DNA from: Prunus persica | Lineage: Eukaryota > Streptophyta > Magnoliopsida > Rosales > Rosaceae | Assembly: GCF_000346465.2 (NCBI RefSeq) | Contig: NC_034012.1 | Span: 20,450,377-20,514,376, forward strand | Length of the DNA: 64,000 nucleotides | Direction: 5' to 3' | In this document: positions 26,401 through 40,370 of the stretch, one piece after another | How the letters are laid out: each line of letters begins with the position of its first letter | Numbering within the stretch: position 1 is the first letter of the stretch | Notes under the pieces: generated by a model | The model's input: only the letters and a program-made list of their open reading frames with translations | What the model was told of the DNA's origin: nothing | Database searches by the model: none | Translations under genes and position numbers: made by a program

Positions 26401-29400
26401 TGGTGGAAGTAGTCATTTGCTTGGCTTTCAGTGAAATCCAATCTCTACAACTATGCAATACACCAACCACTCCATTTCATAACAAACTTCGTACGAACCT
26501 GAATTGTCCAATTTCGTGGACCAATCGATATCGGATTGAGTCCAAAATTTGGGAAACATCGTAATATGGTTGGAGGAGTCCTTTGGTGACTTTTGAGTGA
26601 AATCCGATGGCTAAAACTATGCAATACACCAACCACTCCATTTCATAACGAACTTCGTACAAACCTGAATTGTCCAATGTCGTGGACCAATCGATATCGG
26701 ATTGCGTCCAAAACTTGGGAAACATCATAATATGATGGGAGGAGTCATTTGGTGGGTTCTAAGGGAAATCTAATGGCTAAAACTATGCAATACACCAAGC
26801 AGTCCATTTCAGAACGATCTTTGCACGAACTTGAACGGTCCAATTTCATGGACTAATCGATATCGGATTGAGTCCAAAACTTGGGGAACCTCATAATATT
26901 GTGGGAGGAGTCATTTGGTGGATTTTGAGAGAAATCCAATCTCAAGAACTACACAATACACCAACCACTCCATTTCAGAACGAACTTCGTACGAACCTCA
27001 ATTGTCCAATTTCACAGACCAATCGAAATCGGATTGAGTCCAAAACATGGGGAACATCATAATATGGTGGGAGGAGTCATTTGGTGAGTTTTGAGTGAAA
27101 TCCAATGGCTAAAACTATGCAATACACCAACCACCCCATTTCACAACGAACTTCGTACGAACCTTAATTTTACCAATTTCATGGAAAAATCGATATCGGA
27201 TTGAGTTCAAAACTTGCGGAACATCATAATATGATAGGAGGAGTCATTTGGTGGGTTCTGAGGGAAATCCAATGGCTACAACTAGGCAATACACCAACCA
27301 CTCCAATTCCTAACGAACTTCTTACGAAGCTGAATTGTCCAATTTCATGGACCAATCGAATCGGATTGAGTCCAAAACTTGGGGAACATCATAATATGAT
27401 GGGAGGAGTCAGTTGGTGACTTTTGAGTGAAATCTAATGGCCAAAACTATGGAATACACCAACCACTCCATTTCAGAACAAACTTCGTACGAAACTGAAT
27501 TGTCCAGTTTCATGGACAAATCGATATCGGATTGAGTCCAAAACTTGGGGAACATCATAATATGGCGGGAGGAGTCATTTGGTGAATTTTGAGTGAAATC
27601 CAATCTCTACAACAATGCAATACACCAACAATTCCATTTCATAACGAACTTCGTACGAACGTGAATTGCCCAATTTCACGGACCAATCGATATCGGATTG
27701 AGTCCAAAACTTGGGGAACATCATAATATGGTGGTAGGAGTCATTTGGTGGGTTTTGAGTGAAATCCAATCTCTAGAACTATGCAATACACCCAACCACT
27801 CTATTTCGTAATTTACTTCGTACGAACCTGAATTGTCCAATTTCATGGACCAATCGATATCAGTTGAGTCCAAAAGTTGGGGATCATCATAATATGGTGG
27901 GAGAAGTCATTTGGTGGGTACTGAGTGAAATCCAATGGCTAAAACTTTGAAATACACAAATCACTCCATTTCAGAACGAACTTCATACGAACCTGAATTG
28001 TCCAATTTCATAGACCAATCGATATCAGGTTGAGTACAAAACTTGGGGAACATCATAATATGATGGGTGAAGTCATTTGGTGAGTTTTGAATGAAATCCA
28101 ACGGCTAAATCTATGCAATACACCACCCACTCCATTTCGTAACGAACCTGAATTGTCCAATTTTAAGGACCAATCGATATCAGATTGAGTCCAAAACTTG
28201 GGGAACATCATAATATGGTGGGAGGAGTCATTTGGTGACTTTTGAGTGAAATCCAATGGCTAAAACTTTGAAATACACAAACGACTCCATTTCAGAACGA
28301 ACTTCGTACGAACCTGAATTGTCCAATTTCATGGACCAATCGAATCGGATTGAGTCCAAAACTTGGGGAACATCATAATATGATGGGAGGAGTCATTTGG
28401 TGGCTTTTGAGCGAAATCCAATGGCTAAAACTATGCAGTACACCAACCCCTCCATTTTAGAATGAACTTTGTACGAACTTGAATTGTCCAATTTCATGGA
28501 CCAATCGATATCGGATTGAGTACAAAACTTGGGGAACATGATAATATGATGGGTCGAGTCATGTGGTGCGTTTCGAATGAAATCCAATGGCTAAAACTAT
28601 GCAATACACCGACCACTCCCTTTCACAACGAACTTCGTACGAACCTGAATTGTCCAATTTCGTGGACTAATCGATATCGGATTGAGTTCAAAACTTGGGG
28701 AACATCATAATACGATGGGTTGGAGTCATGTGGTGAGCTTTGAATGAAATCCAATGGCTAAAACTATGCAATACACCACCCACTCCATTTCATAACGAAC
28801 TTCGTACGAACCTGAATTGTCCAATTTCATGGACCAATCGATATCGGATTGAGTCCAAAACATGGGGAACATCATAATATGGTGGAAGGAGTTATTTTGG
28901 TGACTTTTGAGTGAAAACCAATTGCTAAAACTATGCAATACACCACCCACTCCATTTCATAACGAACTTCGTACGAACCTGAATTATCCAATTTCATGGA
29001 CCAATCGATATCGGATTGAGTCCAAAATTTGGGGAACATTATAATATGGTGGCAGGTGTCATTTGGGGGGTTTTGAGGGAAATCCAATCTCTAGAACTAT
29101 TCAATACACCAACCACTGTATTTCATAACGAACTTCATACGAACCTGAACTGTCAAATTTCATGGACCAATCGATATCGGATTGAGTCCAAAACTTGGGG
29201 TACATCATAATATGGTGGGAGGAGTCAGTTGGTGAGTTTTGAGTGAAATCCAATGGCTAAAACTATGCAATACACCAACCACTCCATTTCATAACGAACT
29301 TCGTACGAACCTGAATTGTCAAATTTCATAGACCAATCGATATTGGATTGAGTCCAAAACTTGGAGAACATCATAATATGATGGGAGCAGTCATTTGGTG

Positions 29401-30468
29401 GGTTTTGAGTGAAATCCAATATCTAGAACTATGCAATACCCCAACCACTCCATTCCATAACGAACTTCGTACAAACCTGAATTGTCCAATTTCATGGACC
29501 AATCAATATCGGATTGAGTCCAAAACTTGGAGAACATCATAATATGGTGGGAGGAGTCATGTGGTGGGTTTTGATTGAAGTCCAATCTCTAGAACTGTGC
29601 AATACACCAATCACTCCGTTTCATAACGAGCTTCGTACAAACCTGAATTCCAATGTCATGGACCAATCGATATCGGATTGAGTCCAAAACTTGGAGTACA
29701 TCATAATATGGTGGGAGGAGTCATTTGGTGACTTTTGAGTGAAATCCAATGGCTAAAACTATGCAATATACTAACCACTCCATCTCATAACGAACTTCGT
29801 ACGAACCTGTATTGTCCAATTTCGTGGACCAATCGATATCGGATTGACTTCAAAACTTGGGGAACATCATAATATGGTGGGACGAGTCATTTGGTGACTT
29901 TTAGTGAAATCCAAGGGCTAAAACTATGAAAAACACCAACCACTCCATTTCATAACGAACTTCGTACGAACTTGAATTGTCCAATTTCACGGACTAATCG
30001 ATATCGGATGGAGTCCAAAACTTGGAGAACATCATAATATGGTGGGAGGAGCCATTTGGTGAGTTTTGAATGAAATCCAATGGCTAAAACTATGCAATAC
30101 ACCACCCATTAGATTACATAACGAACTTCCTACGAACCTGAATTGTCCAATTTAATGTACCAATCGATATTGGATTGAGTCCAAAACTTGGAGAACATCA
30201 TAATATGATGGGAGCAGTCATTTGGTGGGTTTTGAGTGAAATCCAATCTTTAGAACTATGCAATACACCAACCACTCCATTTCATAACGAACTTCGTACG
30301 AACCTGAATTATCCAATTTCATGGACCAATTGATATCAGATTGACTTCAAAACTTGGGGAAGATCATAAATGGTGGGAGGAGTTATTTGGTGACTTTTGA
30401 GTGAAATCCAATGGCTAAAACTATGAAATACACCAACCACTCCATTTCATAACGAACTTCGTACGAAC
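23459..30468 (+). repeat. Class-B satellite region with CACCACCCAC variants
   Basis: Excludes the identical tract listed separately at 26430. Dominated by GGCTAAAAC monomers. A linked variant GATGGGTGGAGTC, TTTTGAATGAAATCC and CACCACCCACTCC recurs near 24414, 24910, 28061 and 28710. A 28130 monomer has lost 11 bp over the first dyad. The region ends abruptly near 30468, where the TTGTGGG / GTTCCAACC block begins. Confidence 0.72.
26430..26605 (+). repeat. 176-bp tract identical to 23283-23458 (copy 2)
   Basis: Second copy of the identical tract. The preceding sequence here (CATTTGCTTGGCTTTC) differs from that before copy 1 (GCATTTGGTATGTTTTG). This fits a gene-conversion-sized exchange rather than a long duplication. 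Confidence 0.9.
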
Positions 30469-31111
30469 CAGAACTGTCCGATTTCATGGACCAATCGATA
30501 TCGGATTAAGTCCAACACTTCGGGAACATCATAATTTGGTGGGAGGAGTGATTTGGTGAGTTTTGAGTGAAATCCAATGGCCAAAACTACGCAATACACC
30601 AACCACTCCATTTCGGAACAAACTTCGTTCGAAACTGAATTGTCCGATTTCGCGGACCAATCAATATCCGATTAGTCCAAAACTTGGGGTACATCATAAT
30701 ATTGTGGGAGGAGTCATTTGGTGGGTTTTGAGTGAAACCCAATCTCTGGAACTATACAATACACCAACCACTCCATTTCATAACGAACTTCGTATGAACC
30801 TGAATTGTCCAATTTCAAGGACCAATCAATATCGGATTGAGTCCAAAACTTGGGGAACATCATAATGTTGTGGGAGGAGTCATTTGTTGAGTTTTGATTG
30901 AAATCCAATTGCCAAAACTATGCAATACACCAACCACTCCATTTCATAGCGAACTTCGTTCCAACCTCAGTTGTCCGATTTCATGGACCAATCAATATCC
31001 GATTGGGTTCAAAGCTTGGGGAAGATCATCATATTGTGGGAGGAGTCATTTGGTGGGTTTTGAGTGAAATCCATTCTCTAGAACTAAACAATACACCAAC
31101 CACTCCATTTC
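30469..31111 (+). repeat. Block duplicated from about 14.04 kb away (copy 2)
   Basis: Partner of 16431-17073, with the same order of private variants. The series is then reiterated locally: CCAACACTTCGGGAAC recurs about 665 bp later (31167) and GTTCCAACCTCAG at 30958 and 31622 (664 bp), so copy 2 has also been amplified as a tetramer. Confidence 0.78.
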
Positions 31112-34100
31112 AGAATGAACTTCGTACGAACCTGAACTGTCCGATTTCATGGACCCATCGATATCGGATTAAGTCCAACACTTCGGGAACATCATAATTT
31201 GGTGGGAGGAGTGATTTGGTGAGTTTTAAGTCAAATCAAATGGCCAAAACTACACAATACACCAACCACTCCATTTCGGAACGAACTTCGTTCGAAACTG
31301 AATTGTCCGATTTCATGGACCAATCAATATCGGAATGAGTCCAAAACTTGGGGAACATCATAATATTGTGGGAGGAGTCATTTGGTGGGTTTTGAGGGAA
31401 ATCCAATGGCTGAAACTGTGCAATACACCAACCACTCCATTTCGTAATGAACTTCGTACGAACTGAAATTATCCAGTTTCATTGACCAATCGATATCGCA
31501 TTGAGTCAAAAACTTGGGGAACATCATAATATGGTGTGAGGAGTCATTTTGTGCGTTTTGAGTCAAATCCAATGGCTAAAACAATGCAATACACCAACCA
31601 CTCCATTTCATAGCGAACTCCGTTCCAACCTCAGTTGTCCGATTTCATGGACCAATCAATATCGGATTGGGTCCAAAACTTGGGGAAGATCATCATATTG
31701 TGGGAGGAGTCATTTGGCTGGTTTTGAGTGAAATCCAATCTCTAGAACTATACAATACACCAACCACTACATTTCAGAAAGATCTTCGTACAAACCTGAA
31801 TTGTCCAATTTCATGGACCAATCGATTCGGATTGGATCCAAAACTTGGGGCGGATCATAATATGGTGGGAGGAGTCATTTGGTGAGTTTTGAGCAAAATA
31901 CAATTGTGGAAACTGTGCATTATAACAACCACTCCATTTCGGAACGAACTTCGTTCGAAACTGAATTGTCCGATTTCAGGGAGCAATCAATATCGGATTG
32001 AGTCCAAAACTTGGGGAACATCATAATATTGGGGAAGGAGTCATTTTGTGGGTTTTGAGTGAAATCCAATGGCTGAAATTGTGCAATACACCAACCACTC
32101 CATTTCGTAACGAACTTCGTACGAACCTAAATTGTCCAGTTTCATGAACCAATCGATATCGGATTGAGTCCAAAACTTGGGGAACATCATAATATGGTGT
32201 TAGGAGTCATTTTGGGAGTTTTGGGGTCAAATCCAATGGGCTAAAACCATGCAATACACCAACCACTCCCTTTCATAACGAACTTCGTACGAACATAAAT
32301 TGTCCAATTTCATGTACCAGTCGATATCGGATTGAGTCCAAAATTTGGGGAACATCATAATGTGGTGGAAGGAGTCATTTGGTGGGTTTTGAGTGAAATC
32401 CAATCTCCAGAACTACGCAATACACCAACCACTGGATTTCATAATGAACTTCGTACGAACTTGAATTGTCCAATTTCATGGACCAATCGATATCGGATTG
32501 AGTCCAAAACTTGGGGAACATCATAATATGGTGGGAGGAGTCATTTGGTGAGTTTTGAGTGTAATCCAATCTCTTGAACAGTGCAATACACCAACCACTC
32601 CATTTCAGAACGAACTTCGTATGAACTTGAATTGTCCGATTTCATGGACCAATCGATATCGGACTATGTCCAAAACTTGGGGAACCTCATAATATTGTGG
32701 GAGGGGTCATTTGGTGTGTTTTGAGTGAAATCCAATCTCTAGAACTATACAACACACCAACCACTACATTTCAGAACGAACTTCGTACGAACCTGAATTG
32801 TCCAATTTCGTGGACCAATCGATATCGGATTTAGTCCAAAACTTGGGGAACATCATAATATTGTAGGAAGAGTCATTTGGTGAGTATTGAGTGAAATCCA
32901 ATTTGTACAACCATAAATACAGCAACCACTCTATTTCAGAACGCACTTCGTACAAACCTGAATTGTTCGATTTCATGGACCAATCGATATCGGATTGAGT
33001 CGAACACTTGGGGAGCAACATAATATGGTGGGAGGACTCATTTGGCGGGTTTTGAGTGAAATCCAATCGTAGAACTATGCAATACACCAACCACTCTATT
33101 TTAGATTGACCTTCGTACGAAACTTAATTGTCCAATTTCATAGACCAATCGATATCGGATTGAGTCGAAAACCTGAGGAACATCATAATATGGTGGGAGG
33201 TGTCATTTGGTGGGTTTTGGGTGAAATCCAATCTCTAGAACTATGCAATACACCAACCATTGCATTTCAGAACAAACTTCGTACGAACCTTAATTGTTCA
33301 ATTTCTTGGAACAATCGATATCGGATTGAGTCCAAAACTTGGGGAACATCATAATGTTGTGGGGGGACACATTTATTTAGTTCTGAGTGAAATCCAAATG
33401 CCAGAACTATGCAATAAAACAACCAATCCATTTTAGAACGAACATCGTACGAACTTGAAATGTCCAATTTCTTGGACCAATCGATATCAGATTGAGTCGA
33501 AAACCTGGGGAACTCATAATATGGTGGAAGGTGTCACTTGGTGGGTTTGGGTGAAATCCAATCTCTACAACTGTGCAATATACCAACCATTGCATTTCAG
33601 AACGAATTTCGTACGAACCATAATTGTCCAATTTCTTGGAACAATCGATATCGGACTGAGTCCAAAACTTGGGGAACATCAGAATGTTGTGGGAGGAGTC
33701 ATTTATTGAGTTTTGAGTGAAATCCAAATCCCGAAACTATGCAATACACCAACCACTCCATTTCATAACGAACTTCGTATGAACTTGAATTGTCCGATTT
33801 CACGGACAATTTGATATTGGACTGAGTCCAAAACTTGAGGAACATCGTCATATTGTGGGGGAAGTCATTTGGTGGGTTTTGAGTGAAATCCAATCTCTAG
33901 AACTATGCAATACACGAAGCACTCCATTTCTGAACGAACTTCGTACGAACCTTAATTGTCCAATTTCATAGAACAAACGATATCGAATTGAGTCCAAAAC
34001 TTTTGGAACATCATAATGTTGTGGCAGGAGTCATTTGGTGGGTTTTGAGTGAAATCCAATCTCTAGAACTACGCAATACACCAACCACTACATTTCATAA

Positions 34101-34360
34101 AGAACTTTGTACAAACCTGAATTGTCCGATTTCATGGACCAATCGATATCGGATTGAGTCCAAAACTTTGGGAACATCGTAATATGGTGGGAGCAGTCAT
34201 TTGGTGAGTTTTGAGTGAAATCCAAAGGCTAAAACTATGAAATACACCAACCACGGCATTTCATAACGAACTTCGTACGAACTTGAGTTGTCCAATTTCA
34301 TGCACCAATCGATATCGGATTGAGTCCAAAACTTGCGGAACATCATAATATTATGGGAGG
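31112..34360 (+). repeat. Tetramer-register satellite grading into mixed TTGTGGG monomers
   Basis: Continues the 664-bp tetramer of the previous block: TTATCCAGTTTCAT and TTGTCCAGTTTCAT monomers lie about 660 bp apart near 31473 and 32133. After about 32.3 kb it becomes a mixture with ACTATACAACAC and CATTTATTGAG variants (33368, 33704) that resemble a monomer near 12940. Confidence 0.65.
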
Positions 34361-35642
34361 AGTCGTTTGGTGAGTTTTGAGTGAAATCCAATTGCCAAAA
34401 CTATGCAATACTCCAACCACTCCATTTCAGAACGAACTTTGTACGAACTTGAATTGTCCGATTTCATGCACCAATCGATATCGGATTGAGTCCAAAACTT
34501 CATAATATTTTGGGAGGAGTCATTTGGTGGGTTTTGAGACAAATCCAATCTCTAGAACTATACAACACAATATCCACTGCATTTCGGAACGAACTTCAAT
34601 TGTCCAATTTCATGGACCAATCGATATCGGATTGAGTCCAAAACTTGGGGGACATCATAATGTTGTGGGAGGAGTCATTTGGTGTGTTTTGAGAGAAATC
34701 CTATAGCCAAAACTATGCAATAAACCAACCACTCCATTAGAGAACGAACTTCGTACGAACATGAAAAGTCCAATTTCATGGACAAATCGATATCGGATTG
34801 AGTCCAAAACTTGGGGAACATCGTAATATGGTGGGAGGAGTCATTTGGTGAGTTTTGAGTGAAATCCAATGGCTAAAACTATGCAATACACCAACCACTC
34901 CATTTCATAACGAACTTCATACGAACCTGAAATGAACAATTTCATGTATCAAACGATATCGGATTGAGTCCAAAACTTGGGGAACATCAAAATATGGTGG
35001 GAAGAGTCGTTTGGTGAGTTTTGAGTAAAATCCAATTGCCAAAACTATGCAATACTCCAACCACACCATTTCAGAATGAACTTTTTACGAACTTGAATTG
35101 TCCGATTTCATGGACCAATCGATATCGGATTGAGTCGAAAACTTCATAATATTTTGGGAGGAGTCATTTGGTGGGTTTTGAGACAAATCCAATCTCTAGA
35201 ACTATACAACACACCATCCACTGCATTTCAGAACGAACTTCGTACGAACTTGAATTGTCCAATTTCATGGACCAATTGATATCGGATTGAGTCCAAAACT
35301 TGGGGGACATCATAATGTTGTGGGAGGAGTCATTTGGTGTGTTTTGAGCGAAATCCTATTGCCAAAACTACGCAATAAACCAACCATTCCATTAGAGAAC
35401 GAACTTCGAACGAACATCAATAGTCCAATTTCATGGACAAATCGATATCGGATTGAGTCCAAAACTTGGGGAACATCATAATATGGTGGGAGGAGTCATT
35501 TGGTGAGTTTTGAGTGAAATCCAATGGATAAAACTATGCAATACACCAACCACTCCATTTCATAACGAACTTCATACGAACCTGAATTGAACAATTTCAT
35601 GTATCAATCGATATCGGATTGAGTCCAAAACTTGGGGAACAT
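34361..35642 (+). repeat. Tetrameric higher-order repeat of about 655 bp, two copies
   Basis: AGTCGTTTGGTGAG begins copies at 34361 and 35005. Shared private features in order are AAACTTCATAATATTTTGGG (a 9-10-bp deletion of GGGGAACAT), TTTGAGACAAATCC, CCATTAGAGAACG, and TGAACAATTTCATGTATC. The offset is 644 bp before 34590 and 655 bp after it, because copy 1 has an extra 11-bp deletion there (GAACTTCAATTG). Agreement ends near 34990 and 35642. Confidence 0.88.
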
Positions 35643-38600
35643 TATAACACGGTGGGAGGAGGCATTTGGTGGGTTTTGATTGAAATCCAATCTCTAGAAC
35701 TATGCAATACGCCAACCACTCCATTTCAGAAAGAAGTTCGTACGAACCTGAATTGTCCAATTTCATGGACCATTCGATATCGCATTGAGTCCAAAACTTG
35801 GGGAACATCATAATATGGTGGGAGGAGTCATTTGGTGAGTTCTGAGTGAAATCCAATGGCTAAAACTATGCAATACACCAACCACTCCATTTCATAATGA
35901 ACTTCGTACGATCCTGAATTATCCAATTTCATCGACCAATCGATATCGGATTGAGTCCAAACTTGGGGAACATCATAATGTGGTGGGAGGTGTCATTTGG
36001 GGGGTTTAGAGGGAAATCCAATCTCTAGAACTATTCAATACACCAACCACTGTATTTCATAACGAACTTCACACGAACCTAAACTGTCCAATTTGATGAA
36101 CCAATCGATATCGGATTGAGTCCAAAACTTGGGGTACATCATAATATGGTGGGAGGAGTCAGTTGGTGAGTTTTGAGTGAAATCCAATGGCTAAAACTAT
36201 GCAATACACCAACCACTCCATTTCATAACGAACTTCGTACGAACCTGAATTGTCAAATTTCATGGACCAATCGATATGGGATTGAGTCCACAACTAGGGG
36301 AACATCATAATATAGTGGGAGGAGTCATTTGGTGGGTTTTGAGTGAAATCCAATCTCCACAACAATGCAATACACCAACCACTCCATTTCATAACGAACT
36401 TCTTACGAACCTGAATTGTCCAATTTCATGGACCAATCGATATCGGATTGAGTCCAAAAGTAGGGGAACATTATAATATGGTGGGAGGAGTCATTTTTTG
36501 GGTTTCGAGGGAAATCCAATCTCTAGAACTATACAATACACCTACCACTCCATTTCATAAAAAACTTCGTACGAACCAGAATTGTCCAATTTCATGGGCA
36601 TTGATGTCGGGTTGAGTCCAAAACATGGAGAACATCATAATATGGTGGGAGGAGTCATTTGTTGAGTTTTGAGTGAAATCCAATGGCTAAAAATGTGCAG
36701 TATACCAACCACTCCATTTCAGAACGAACTTCGTACGAACCTGAATTGTCCGATTTCATGGACCAATCGTTATCGGATTGAGTCCAAAAGTTGGGGAACA
36801 TCATAATATTGTGGGGGGAGTCATTCGGTGGGTTTTCAGTGATATCCAATCTCTAGTACTATACAATACGCCAACCAGTCCATTTCAGAACAAACTTCGG
36901 ACCAACCGGAATTGTCCAATTTCATGGACCAATCGATGTCGGACTGAGTCCAAAACTTGGGGAACATCACAATATAGTGGGAGGAGTCATTTGGTGATTT
37001 TTGGGAGAAATCCAATAGCAAAAGTTATGAAATACAACAACCACTCCATTAGAGAACGAACTTCATACGAACATGAACAGTCTAATTTGTTGCACCAATC
37101 GATATTGGATTGAGCCTAAAACTTGGGGAACATCATAATATGGTGGGAGGAGTCATTTGTTGAGTTTTGAGTGAAATCCAACGGCTAAAACTATGCAATA
37201 CACCAACCACTCCATTTCATAACAAACTTCGGAGGAACCGGAATTGTCCAATTTCGTGGACCGATCGATGTCGGATTGAGTCCAAAACTGGGGGGACATC
37301 GTAATATGGTGGGAGGAGTCATTTGGTGGGTTTTGAGTGAAATCCAATCTCCACAACTACGCAATACACCAACCACTTCATTTCATAACGAACTTCGTAC
37401 GAACCTGAATTTTCCAATTTCATAGACCAATCGATATCAGATTGAGGCCAAAACTTGGGGACCATCATAATATGACGGGTGGAGTCAATTGGTGAGTTTT
37501 GAGTGAATTCCAATTTCTAAAACAATTCAGTACACCAACCACTCCATTTCAGAACATACTTCGTAGGAACCTGAATTGTCCGATTTCGTGGACCAATTGA
37601 TGTGGGATTCAGTCCAAACTTGGGGAACATCATAATATCGTGGGAGGAGTCATTTGGTGGGTTTTGGGTGAAATCCAATAGCAAAAACTAGGAAATACAC
37701 CAACCCCTCCATTAGAGAACGAACTTCATACGAACATGAATAGTCCAATTTCTTGGACCAATCGATATCGGATTGTGCCCAAAACTTGGGAAACATCATA
37801 ATATGGTGGGAGGAGTCATTTGGTGAGTTTTGAGCTAAATCCAATGGCTAAAACTAAGCAATACACCAACCACTGCATTTCAGAACGAACTTGATACGAA
37901 CCTGAATTTTCTGATTTTGTGGACCAATCCATATCATATTGAGTCCAAAACGTGGGGAACATCATAATATTGTGGGAGGAGTCATTTGGTGGGTTTTGAG
38001 TGAAATCCAATCTCTAGAACTATACAATACACCAACCATTCCATTTCATAACGAACTTCGTGCGAACCTGAATCCAAATTCATGGACCAATCGATATCGG
38101 ATTGAGTCCAACACTTGGGGAACGTCATAATATAGTGGGAGGAGGAGTCATTTGGTGGGTTTTGAGGGAAATCCAATCTCTAGAACTATACAATACACCT
38201 ACCACTCCATTTCATAACAAACTTCGTACGAACCTGAATTGTCCAATTTCATGGGCATTGATGTCGGGTTGAGTCCAAAACTTGGAGAACATCGTAATAT
38301 GGTGGGAGGAGTCATTTGGTGAGTTTTGAGTGAAATCCAATCTCTACAACTACGCAATACACCAACCACTTCACTTCGTAACGCACTTCGTACGAACCTG
38401 AATTGTCCAATTTCATGGACCAATCGATATCGGATTGAGTCCAAAAGTTGGGAACATCATAATATAGTGGGAGGAGTCATTCGGTGGGTTTTTAGTGATA
38501 TCCAATCTCTAGTACTATACAATACGCCAACCAGTCCATTTCATAACAAACTTCGGAGGAGCCGGAATTGTCCAATTTCATGGACTGATCGATGTCGGAT

Positions 38601-38755
38601 TGAGTCCAAAACTGGGGGGACATCGTAATATGGTGGGAGGAGTCATTTGGTGGGTTTTGAGTGAAATCCAATCTCTGCAACTACGCAATACACCAACCAC
38701 TTCACTTCATAACAAACTTCGTACGAACCTGAATTGTCCAATTTCATGGACCAAT
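35643..38755 (+). repeat. Mixed satellite region with CCATTAGAGAACG and TTTGGGAGAAATCC variants
   Basis: A heterogeneous stretch. Related monomer pairs near 36820-37340 and 38460-38690 share TGATATCCAATCTCTAGTAC, CGCCAACCAGTCC and GGGGGGACATCGTAATATGG, an offset of roughly 1.3-1.6 kb. Monomers with GGGCATTGATGTCGGG (36597 and 38252) are shortened in the same way. Confidence 0.65.
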
Positions 38756-38837
38756 CGATATCGGATTGAGTCCAAAACTTGGGGTACATCAGAACGAACT
38801 TCGTACGGACTTGAATTGTCCGAGTTCTTGGACCAAT
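38756..38837 (+). repeat. 82-bp half-monomer, copy 1
   Basis: Successive CGATATCGG landmarks lie only 82 bp apart. GGGGTACATCA joins directly to GAACGAACTTCG, deleting the TAATATGG to CATTTC half of the monomer; TTCGTACGGACTTG follows. The same junction is seen in two other places. Confidence 0.9.
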
Positions 38838-39003
38838 CGATATCGGATTGAGTCCAAAACTTGGGGAACCTCATAATATTGTGGGAGGAGTCATTTGGTG
38901 GGTTTTGAGAGAAATCCAATCTCTAGAACTATACAACACACCAACCACTACATTTCAGAACAAATTTCATACGAACCTGAATTGTCCAATTTCATGGACA
39001 AAT

Positions 39004-39125
39004 CGATATTGGATTGAGTCCAAAACTTGGGTGAAATCCAGTAGCAAAAACTATGAAATACACCAACCACTCCCTTACAGAACGAACTTCATACGAACAT
39101 AAACAGTCTAATTTCTTGGACCAAT
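39004..39125 (+). repeat. Truncated 122-bp monomer
   Basis: CCAAAACTTGGG joins directly to TGAAATCCAGTAGC, deleting GAACATCATAATATGG through TTTTGAG (about 44 bp). A TGGG motif occurs at both ends of the missing part, consistent with a microhomology deletion. Confidence 0.75.
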
Positions 39126-39956
39126 CGATATGGGATTGACCCCAAAACTTGGGGAACATCATAATATGGTGGGAGGAGACATTTAGTGAGTTTTGAGTCA
39201 AATCCAACGGCTAAAAGTATGCAATACTCCAACCCCTCCATTTTAGAACGAACTTCGTACGAACCTGAATTGTTCGAATTCGTGCACCAATCGATATCGG
39301 ATTGAGTCCAAAACTTGGGGAACATCATAATATTGTTGGAGGAGTCATTTGGTGAGTTTTGAGTAAGTTGCCATCTTCAAAACTATGCAATACAGCGACT
39401 AATCCATTTCAGAACGAACTTTGTATGAAATTGAATTGTCCGATTTCTTGGAGCAATCGATATTGGATTGAGTCCAAAACTTGGGGAACCTTATAATATT
39501 GTGTGAGGAGTCATTTGGTTGGCTTTGAGGGAAATCCAATCTCTAGAACTGTACAACACACCAACCACTACATTTCAGAACGAACTTCTTACGAACCTGA
39601 ATTGTCCTATTTCATGGACAAATCGATATCGGATTGAGTCCAAAATTTGGGGAACATCATAATATAGTGGGAGGAGTCATTTGCTGGGTTTTGAGTGAAA
39701 TCCAATCTCTAGAACTATACAATACACCAACCACTCCATTTCAGAACGAACTTCATATGAACCTGAATTGTCCAATTTCGAGGACAAATTGATATCAGAT
39801 TGAGTCCAAAAACTTGTGGAACATCATAATATTGTGGGAGGAGTCATTTGGTGACTTTTGAGCGAAATCCAATGGCTAGAACTATGCAATGCACCAACCA
39901 CTCCATTTCAGAATGAACTTCGTACGAACCTGAATTGTCCAATTTCATGGTCCAAT

Positions 39957-40038
39957 TGATATCGGATTGAGTCCAAAACTTGGGGTACATCAGAACGAAC
40001 TTCGTACGGACTTGAATTGTCCAATTTCTTGGACCAAT
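39957..40038 (+). repeat. 82-bp half-monomer, copy 2
   Basis: Same GGGGTACATCA-GAACG junction and the same TTCGTACGGACTTG as copy 1. It shares CATGGTCCAATTGATATC upstream with copy 3. Confidence 0.9.
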
Positions 40039-40370
40039 CGATATCAGATTGAGTCCAAAACTTGGGGACCATCATAATATAGTGGGTGGAGTCTTTTGGT
40101 GGGTTTTGAGTGAAATCCAATCTCTAGAACTATGCAACACACCAACCACTAGATTACAGAATGAACTTCGTACGAACCTTAATTGTCCAATTTCATGGAA
40201 CAAAGGATATCGGATTGAGTCCAAAACTTGGGGAACATCGTAATGTTGTGGGAGGAGTCATTTGGTGTGTTTTGAGTGAAATCCAACTTCCAAAACTGTG
40301 CAATACACCAACCACTCCAATTCAGAACGAACTTTGTTCAAACCTGAATTGTCCGATTTCATGGTCCAAT

